Assembly: GCA_964250805.1 (NCBI GenBank)
Contig: CAXUHG010000001.1
Span: forward strand, 1 to 64,000
DNA length: 64,000 bases
Direction of reading: 5' to 3'
Source of the DNA: JBBQVS01 sp964250805
GTDB taxonomy: Bacteria; Chloroflexota; Ktedonobacteria; Ktedonobacterales; Ktedonobacteraceae
Shown: positions 59,048 to 64,000 of the stretch, piece by piece
Layout: each line of letters opens with the position of its first letter
Position numbering within the stretch: the stretch's first letter is position 1
Position numbers and translations under genes: made by a program
The notes under the pieces: model-generated
Seen by the model: only the letters and a program-made list of their open reading frames with translations
What the model was told of the DNA's origin: nothing
Database searches by the model: none

Positions 59048-59752
59048 TTAAACTGCATCATCGGCGTTAAAGCGATAGCCAACGCCTGAAACGGTGATAA
59101 TAAAACGCGGATGCGTAGGGTCGGGTTCGATTTTGCGGCGCAACTGACCGACGTATACATGCAGGTAGTGCGCCTCTGTTCCATACCCCGTGCCCCACAC
59201 TTGAGAGAGCAACATCTGGCGTGTCATGATCTTGCCATTGTTTTTAATCAGCGTAGTGAGAAGATCGTACTCCGTTGGTGTTAGCTTGACTTCGTGACCA
59301 TTTACATAGACGAGATGTTGCGCGAAATCGACCTTGAGCGGTCCCGCGACAAACGTTGTGCCTGTAGAATTTTGAAGTTGGGCAAGATGGCGTAAGGCGA
59401 CACGTACACGCGCAAGCACTTCGTCGATGCCAAAGGGTTTTGCTACGTAGTCATCGGCACCAAGATCGAGTACATGTACCTTGTCGCGCTCGGTGTCCTT
59501 GACGGAGAGGACGATAATGGGCAGGTTTGAGATGGCACGCACACGTTTACACACCTCAAGACCGCTCATCCCTGGCAACCCAAGATCGAGCAGCATCAGG
59601 TCGGGACGATGCAGAGTGACTTCATCCAATGCCTCTTCACCGCTTCCAACGGCAACCACATCGAAGCCATGTGCAACCAGATTGCGCTGCAGTGCCCGCC
59701 TAATCTCCATCTCATCATCGACAATCAAAATCCGCGCAGTCCCTTTGCTCAT
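59048..59752 (-). CDS. kdpE: KdpE-like OmpR-family response regulator
   Basis: A 234-residue activator: receiver with RILIVDDEMEIRRALQRNL, phospho-acceptor Asp56 in DLMLLDLGLPGMSGLEVCKR, Lys in DYVAKPFGIDEVLARV, and a winged helix HEVKLTPTEYDLLTTLIKNNGKIMTRQMLLSQVWGTGYGTEAHYLHVYVGQLRRKIEPDP. The WG...(T/E)YLHVYVGQLRRKIE stretch is specific to KdpE. It overlaps the upstream kinase gene by four bases (ATGA). It would switch on kdpFABC under K+ limitation. Confidence 0.94.
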   Translation of the reverse strand: MSKGTARILIVDDEMEIRRALQRNLVAHGFDVVAVGSGEEALDEVTLHRPDLMLLDLGLPGMSGLEVCKRVRAISNLPIIVLSVKDTERDKVHVLDLGADDYVAKPFGIDEVLARVRVALRHLAQLQNSTGTTFVAGPLKVDFAQHLVYVNGHEVKLTPTEYDLLTTLIKNNGKIMTRQMLLSQVWGTGYGTEAHYLHVYVGQLRRKIEPDPTHPRFIITVSGVGYRFNADDAV

Positions 59753-61503
59753 ACCAGAATCCTCGTCTTCGCTAGAGGGAGAGTAAACCGAAAGACAGCT
59801 CCGCCCCCCTTCCGATTTTCCGCCCAGATATGGCCTCCATGTGCCTCAATCAGTCCACGACTAACCGCTAAACCAAGTCCAGTTCCCATAGTTCCCCTCT
59901 GCTTCGCACCGGAGACGCGATAAAATTTATCGAAGATGCGCTCTATATATTCCTCCGGTATTCCTGGCCCGGAATCGGCGACGCTCACGCGCATCTCGTC
60001 ATTTTGCTCGACCGCACTTATCTCTATCGGCGATTTCTCCGGTGTATAGCGCACAGCATTTTCAATCAAGTTTGTCAGGACCTGATCTATTTGCAGGAAA
60101 TCTAAAGAGACAGGTGGCAATGAGTCGGGTACAGAAACATGTACATCGCGATTCTTCAGCACAAATTGCATATGGTTGACTACGTGATAGACCAGTTCGT
60201 CCAGCGGATAAAGTTCTTTTTCGGCCTTGAGTGCGCCACCTTCAATGCGAGACATGTCAAGAATATTTCCTACGAGCCGATTGAGACGATCAGCCTCACG
60301 CTCTATCGTTACCGCGAAACTATGTCGCGACTCGTCATCCCAGGTGATATCTTTCTCTTGTAGGCTATAGGCCGCTGCTTTAATAGACGAGAGGGGAGTG
60401 CGTAGGTCGTGAGAAACGGATGACAGTAGCGCGGCTCGCAGAGCATCGGTACGCTGTAACACCTCTATTTGTAGGCTCTCCTGACGTAGACGCGCACTTT
60501 CGAGAATAGCGGTCGCTTGATCTAAAAATGATTGGAAGAAGGAAGTTTGCAGCAATGCTTGCTCCTGCTTTCCACCAATGAGAGTGTTGATAATACGCTT
60601 CACAGAAAATGAAGTGTTTGCGTCTTGAAGAGGAGATGTATAGACGGACGCCAGTAACTTTTGATCGTTTCTGATAGTAGGGTCGTCTTCTACGGTCAAG
60701 CGCACAATGCCAACCACCTGCGCTCCCACAGTTAAGGGAATGAGTCGGATATAGCGACGAGGAGTGTTTGTCGTCTCTGTACTGTGAACAACAACTTTTG
60801 ATGCATAGGTCGAGGCAGTCTTTGGTACAAGAGGTACATCGTACAAGTCGCGTGATTGCCCATTCTTCATTACCCATGAGCGCATCGCCTCTTCATCGGA
60901 GGAGGGAGCCATAGAATTTTCCTCAGCCTGTACACCTTCCAAGGTTGAGCGTTCGCTCTCGCTATTGGGTAGTAGAATACAGCAGTTTCGCACGCCCGAT
61001 GGTGCGAAAACCTCTTCAATCGCATGTGCCACAATCTTGAGTTGATTTTGCAAGTTGCCTTCGCTAGCTGTAGCACTGACAAGTTGGTAGAGTGCATGCG
61101 CCTCATCTTCGCGCTGTTTGGCATCTTGCACACTCTGACGTAAGCGCGAGGCAATTACGCCAGTGGCAACAGCGGTTGCTAGAAAAAAGAAGAGTGCAAG
61201 CCACTCAGCAGGGTCACTAATCGTGAAGGTAAAAAATGGAGGAACAAGAAAAAAGTCAAATGAGAAAAAGGAGAAAATTGAGGCCCATAACGCAGAGTAA
61301 AGCCCTCGCCTGATGGCAAGGCCCCATACTATGAAAAGATAGAGTAAAGAGATATTGCGAATACCGGAGAGATGGAGCAGAGCAATACAAGCTGTGATAA
61401 AAAGGGCACAGGTAAGTGCAAGCGCGGCATCAACGATATAGCGTTGTCCAGTACGTCGTTCGGCTCTATGGTTAAGAAAGAGTAAGCGTTCAAGCTGTGT
61501 CAT
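59749..61503 (-). CDS. Histidine kinase equal to the C-terminal half of KdpD
   Basis: A 584-residue kinase. The N part is a DUF4118 four-helix membrane domain (IVDAALALTCALFITACIALLHL ... LFIVWGLAIRRGLYSALWASIFSFFSFDFFLVPPFFTFTISDPAEWLALFFFL), characteristic of KdpD. A GAF-like region follows, then HisKA (SSVSHDLRTPLSSIKAAAYSL, His365) and HATPase (NLIENAVRYTP, VADSGPGIP, GTGLGLAVSRGLIEAHGGHI). The KdpD N-terminal ATP/USP part is missing and lies on a separate gene at 49928-51208. The start at 61503 has TAGGAACC upstream; ATGs at 61533-61536 do not. Confidence 0.9.
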   Translation of the reverse strand: MTQLERLLFLNHRAERRTGQRYIVDAALALTCALFITACIALLHLSGIRNISLLYLFIVWGLAIRRGLYSALWASIFSFFSFDFFLVPPFFTFTISDPAEWLALFFFLATAVATGVIASRLRQSVQDAKQREDEAHALYQLVSATASEGNLQNQLKIVAHAIEEVFAPSGVRNCCILLPNSESERSTLEGVQAEENSMAPSSDEEAMRSWVMKNGQSRDLYDVPLVPKTASTYASKVVVHSTETTNTPRRYIRLIPLTVGAQVVGIVRLTVEDDPTIRNDQKLLASVYTSPLQDANTSFSVKRIINTLIGGKQEQALLQTSFFQSFLDQATAILESARLRQESLQIEVLQRTDALRAALLSSVSHDLRTPLSSIKAAAYSLQEKDITWDDESRHSFAVTIEREADRLNRLVGNILDMSRIEGGALKAEKELYPLDELVYHVVNHMQFVLKNRDVHVSVPDSLPPVSLDFLQIDQVLTNLIENAVRYTPEKSPIEISAVEQNDEMRVSVADSGPGIPEEYIERIFDKFYRVSGAKQRGTMGTGLGLAVSRGLIEAHGGHIWAENRKGGGAVFRFTLPLAKTRILV

Positions 61504-61625
61504 TAGTTGGTTCCTATGTAGTATCGATAGCATCATAATACGATGAAAAAATCATATCATATCTACGATGATAAGTGTACATGACAGGGGCAAGCTCTGT
61601 CACGTTGCCACTTTCTCTAACTATT

Positions 61626-61665
61626 AGTAAGTTACTTTACAAATGTATACCAATTGTGTTATATT
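61626..61665 (+). promoter_or_regulatory. Promoter and dyad ahead of the nitroreductase
   Basis: TTTACA (61636-61641), 18 bases and TATATT (61660-61665) form a good promoter. AGTAA-G-TTACT (61626-61636) is a perfect 11-bp dyad touching the -35 box and could be an operator. Confidence 0.5.
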
Positions 61666-61722
61666 AAGAAAAGGAAGTGACTTCCCTCAGAAAAATAATA
61701 CAGTGGAGAAATTAAGAATAAC

Positions 61723-62361
61723 ATGACGATAGCTGATGAGATGTTATCACCCAATCATACGGACCTTGAAGCCCACCTCGACAACATTTTGAAGAGACGC
61801 TCTATACGTAAGCTTGCCTCTGGTCCAGTGAGTGACGAGACTATTTTGCGTATCCTTGAGGCGGCTCGCTGGTCGCCATCTGCGGCGAATAGTCAGCCAG
61901 CACGTATGATCGTCCTGAAAGAGCGCAATAGAGAGTTCTGGGACTTTATCGAGATCACATTGAAGCAAAAACTTCAGGGCGAACAATTGCAACGTGCGTT
62001 AAATCGTCTTCCTGGTTATCGCGCAGGTGTTTTCAGCATTGTGTTTTTCGAGGATACAACGATTGCACAGAGCCAACTCTCGTCAGGGATGAAACCGGAG
62101 TTGGTGCAGGGTTTCGCGGCTCAGGCACTGGGAATTGTACAGGCAAATGTCTGGAACGCTATCGCAGCCGCTGGATTAGCTACCTCGAATCAGCATATGA
62201 ACTTGCAAATGGAAGAGGAATTGCGCGACTTCCTCAACGTTCCCACAACCTGGAAAAGCTATAGTATCTTCCCTGTAGGCTACCCCGATGAGGTACCTGC
62301 GGAGGGAAGCCGTCGTGACGCGAAAGATATAATTTTCTTCGAGCATGGTCCCAATGTGTAA
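61723..62361 (+). CDS. Nitroreductase-family oxidoreductase
   Basis: A 212-residue FMN enzyme. Typical are ILKRRSIRKLASGPVSDETILRILEAARWSPSAANSQPARMIVLKE at the N terminus, AQALGIVQANVWNAIAAAGLATSNQHMN in the middle, and a C-terminal IFPVGYPDEVPAEGSRRDAKDIIFFEH. These fit the nitroreductase family that reduces nitro compounds, quinones or flavins with NAD(P)H. GTGGAGAAATT precedes the start. The end of the gene touches the palindrome that holds the assembly gap; the last codons are still in good sequence. Confidence 0.88.
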   Translation: MTIADEMLSPNHTDLEAHLDNILKRRSIRKLASGPVSDETILRILEAARWSPSAANSQPARMIVLKERNREFWDFIEITLKQKLQGEQLQRALNRLPGYRAGVFSIVFFEDTTIAQSQLSSGMKPELVQGFAAQALGIVQANVWNAIAAAGLATSNQHMNLQMEEELRDFLNVPTTWKSYSIFPVGYPDEVPAEGSRRDAKDIIFFEHGPNV

Positions 62362-62506
62362 TATGACGACGAAGTTGATAATAAAAAAACCGGCGGGCGG
62401 ATGTTCTAGGTAATTTAAATAAAGAGANNNNNNNNNNTTCCCTATTATTTTAAAAACCCCCCGCGGGGGGGGGTTGTTTTTTTTTTTTATCAACTTCGTC
62501 GTCATA
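62362..62506. repeat. Palindrome interrupted by an assembly gap
   Basis: Arms 62362-62380 and 62488-62506 (TATGACGACGAAGTTGATA) are perfect complements. Between them lie noisy homopolymer tracts and ten Ns (62428-62437). It is a long hairpin directly after the nitroreductase stop that was not sequenced through. Confidence 0.75.
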
Positions 62507-62514
62507 CTATGTAC

Positions 62515-62543
62515 TTGACCTCTATCCAAGACAAGACTATACT
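62515..62543 (+). promoter_or_regulatory. Promoter giving a probably leaderless message
   Basis: TTGACC (62515-62520), 17 bases and TATACT (62538-62543) are followed six bases later by the ATG at 62550. No ribosome binding site fits in that space. Confidence 0.6.
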
Positions 62544-62549
62544 CGGCAC

Positions 62550-63878
62550 ATGAGAAGGGTTTTTCTTTGCTTGCTATTGCTACTACTCATGGGTCTTGCA
62601 GCATGTAGCCCTGGACATCTTGGAAGTAGCGAAATCGCATTTATACACGCTGGACACCTGTGGACAATCGATCCGAGTGGCGCGAATGCTTTTCAGGCGG
62701 TTGCACAGGATACTTCCGTTGTCGGATATAGCTGGTCGCCAACACATCAAATTCTCGTGTTTCGCACACTCGATGAGCAATTTGCGAAGACAGCGATGGC
62801 ACGACAACTTACGACGAATGCAATTACGGGACAGGTTGCGGATGCGCCAAGTGTAGTTAATACGGTTGGTGTTGATGGCGGTAACGCTATTCCTATCATG
62901 CTCTCTGACCCGCGAGTGCAGTATAGCAACCCGATGTGGAATACAGCAGGGACGCGCCTTGTCTATCGGCAAGAGGCAACAAGCTCAAATTTACCAGGAA
63001 ATGCGATGTGGTGGGCATCACAAAATGATCAACCCAATGGTATTGCCGCAAGAGTTTTACCATCAAGCGAGTCGCTACTTTCTCTATCATACACAGATTC
63101 CTCGGCTATAGGAATAACGAAAAGCGGTATATTTACAGCCTCATTAACTGGTATCAGTGCGCGTTTTCTGGTTTCTGGTTCTCTTGCTGGTCATCCTCTA
63201 CCTGCTGCTCTCGAACGTGTGCTATGGCAACCTCAACACGCACAGCAGCTACTCTTGTATGCTAAAGCGGCTTCTCCAAAACAAGCTACGGGACAGTTCT
63301 CGGAAACAGCCCTGCTGATACAACTCGTGCTACGGATACCAAATGGGCAAGAGAAGACGTTGGCAACATGCGATTGTATCCAGTTTGCATGGTCGCCCGA
63401 TGGCAATACGGTGTTGTATAGTACAGGTCAAAAAGATATGCTCGTCAATGTTACGACAGGCTCTACCTTCAGCTTTCCTGTGGAGGGCGATAGCGTGCCC
63501 TACTGGTCGCCAAATAGCAAGTTCTTGTTGTTAGATGGGTCGCATACGCTACAGCTTGTAGACGTTGTGGGGCATCAGCAACGTATTCTCTTGAGCGATG
63601 GAGCAACTCCTGATGAGAGTACAATAGTAGCAGGCGTTAATACGTTGCTACAACCTGTCCCAGATAGTTTATGGGCATCTGATAGCGAGCATTTTATTTT
63701 TCTTACGCGAGACCGTTTGCACTGGCAAGGCCAAATGCTTCGCTCTGGTAAAGGGCTTTATACTGTAACAATTGATGCACATGGTCAGTCGCAAGGCATC
63801 CCTGATGTGGTTGATACAGGTGACGATACGCAGGTCGGTTGGAGCTATCAAGACGCAAATACCTCATTTTTGTATTAA
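62550..63878 (+). CDS. TolB/WD40-like beta-propeller lipoprotein
   Basis: A 442-residue exported lipoprotein: MRRVFLCLLLLLLMGLAACS has a type II signal with lipobox LAAC, Cys at residue 19. The mature part has repeated propeller blades of the TolB style: SEIAFIHAGHLWTIDPSGANAF, VVGYSWSPTHQILVFR, IQFAWSPDGNTVLYST, VPYWSPNSKFLLLDGSHTLQLVDVVG. Function unknown; such lipoproteins often scaffold envelope complexes. The next gene starts 12 bases later, so they are co-transcribed. Confidence 0.82.
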   Translation: MRRVFLCLLLLLLMGLAACSPGHLGSSEIAFIHAGHLWTIDPSGANAFQAVAQDTSVVGYSWSPTHQILVFRTLDEQFAKTAMARQLTTNAITGQVADAPSVVNTVGVDGGNAIPIMLSDPRVQYSNPMWNTAGTRLVYRQEATSSNLPGNAMWWASQNDQPNGIAARVLPSSESLLSLSYTDSSAIGITKSGIFTASLTGISARFLVSGSLAGHPLPAALERVLWQPQHAQQLLLYAKAASPKQATGQFSETALLIQLVLRIPNGQEKTLATCDCIQFAWSPDGNTVLYSTGQKDMLVNVTTGSTFSFPVEGDSVPYWSPNSKFLLLDGSHTLQLVDVVGHQQRILLSDGATPDESTIVAGVNTLLQPVPDSLWASDSEHFIFLTRDRLHWQGQMLRSGKGLYTVTIDAHGQSQGIPDVVDTGDDTQVGWSYQDANTSFLY

Positions 63879-63890
63879 GGAGCAACAACG

Positions 63891-64000
63891 ATGAATACAG
63901 AAAACCCGAAAGGGAAAGCAGTAGATGCATCAGACGATGACGATTTTGACGAATACGATGATATGGAACGGCTAGAGATTCTGGAAAGCTTACGTGAGGA
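63891..64000 (+). CDS. Partial gene cut by the window edge
   Basis: The first 36 codons read MNTENPKGKAVDASDDDDFD then EYDDMERLEILESLRE: very acidic and polar. TAAGGAG precedes the ATG by nine bases and overlaps the lipoprotein stop. It is too short to identify. Confidence 0.7.
   Translation, partial: MNTENPKGKAVDASDDDDFDEYDDMERLEILESLRE

Noticed and set aside
1..64000. tRNA, rRNA or other structured RNA genes
   Set aside because: None was recognised by eye; a dedicated scan could still find a small RNA, so absence is not proven.

Overview
The window is about 50% GC and reads as ordinary chromosome from a free-living, aerobic soil-type bacterium. It has a one-membrane-style gene set: a Ser/Thr kinase with an external sensor domain, a secreted GH5-CBM2 cellulase, ergothioneine genes, haloalkane dehalogenase, AtuA/acyl-CoA carboxylase catabolism and many small stress enzymes. 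This mix, the base composition and the abundant intergenic palindromes fit the Ktedonobacteria (Chloroflexota). That placement is inference; no rRNA or other phylogenetic marker was seen. Three 10-N assembly gaps are present (8816-8825, 51893-51902, 62428-62437), and sequence next to them is unreliable.

Layout. 0.3-8.7 kb: accessory enzymes (QueD-like PTPS, patatin, PPOX/F420-type protein, YdjC deacetylase, GNATs, SRPBCC and ABM proteins, ArsR, PaiB) and a LIM-domain DA1-like peptidase. 8.8-14.6 kb: minus-strand acyl-CoA catabolism (biotin carrier, carboxylase beta, AtuA pair, acyl-CoA dehydrogenase) preceded by haloalkane dehalogenase. 14.8-21 kb: orphan antitoxin-like gene, Ser/Thr kinase, HTH fusion protein, amino-acid permease, XRE-TPR regulator. 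21.4-28 kb: cellulase, SHOCT protein, acyl-CoA ligase, secreted unknown, hydrolase-TetR operon. 28.4-32.3 kb: egtB-egtD, then HxlR and QorB-like reductase. 32.3-37.4 kb: orphan DUF262/DUF1524 protein, TetR/ABM pair, DNA glycosylase, GNAT, YjbQ. 37.5-44.4 kb: UvrD-type helicase and a BchI-like ATPase/VWA/rsmG operon.

44.6-61.5 kb is a potassium-homeostasis region. It holds a KimA-like transporter with a duplicated cytosolic domain, the operon receiver-small TM peptide-kdpF-kdpA-kdpB-kdpC-kdpD(N-terminal half), a second KimA-like permease, and kdpE with a histidine kinase equal to the C-terminal half of KdpD. The KdpD sensor is therefore split into two genes about 8.5 kb apart. After it come a nitroreductase, a lipoprotein and a gene cut by the window edge.

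The strongest signal outside genes is at gene ends. At least fifteen intergenic spaces carry long, often perfect palindromes, several with the stop codon inside an arm and without T-tracts. Some belong to dispersed families, including a roughly 138-bp MITE-like element with 28-bp perfect terminal inverted repeats. Two of the three assembly gaps fall inside such palindromes. The third is a false gap whose two contig ends overlap.
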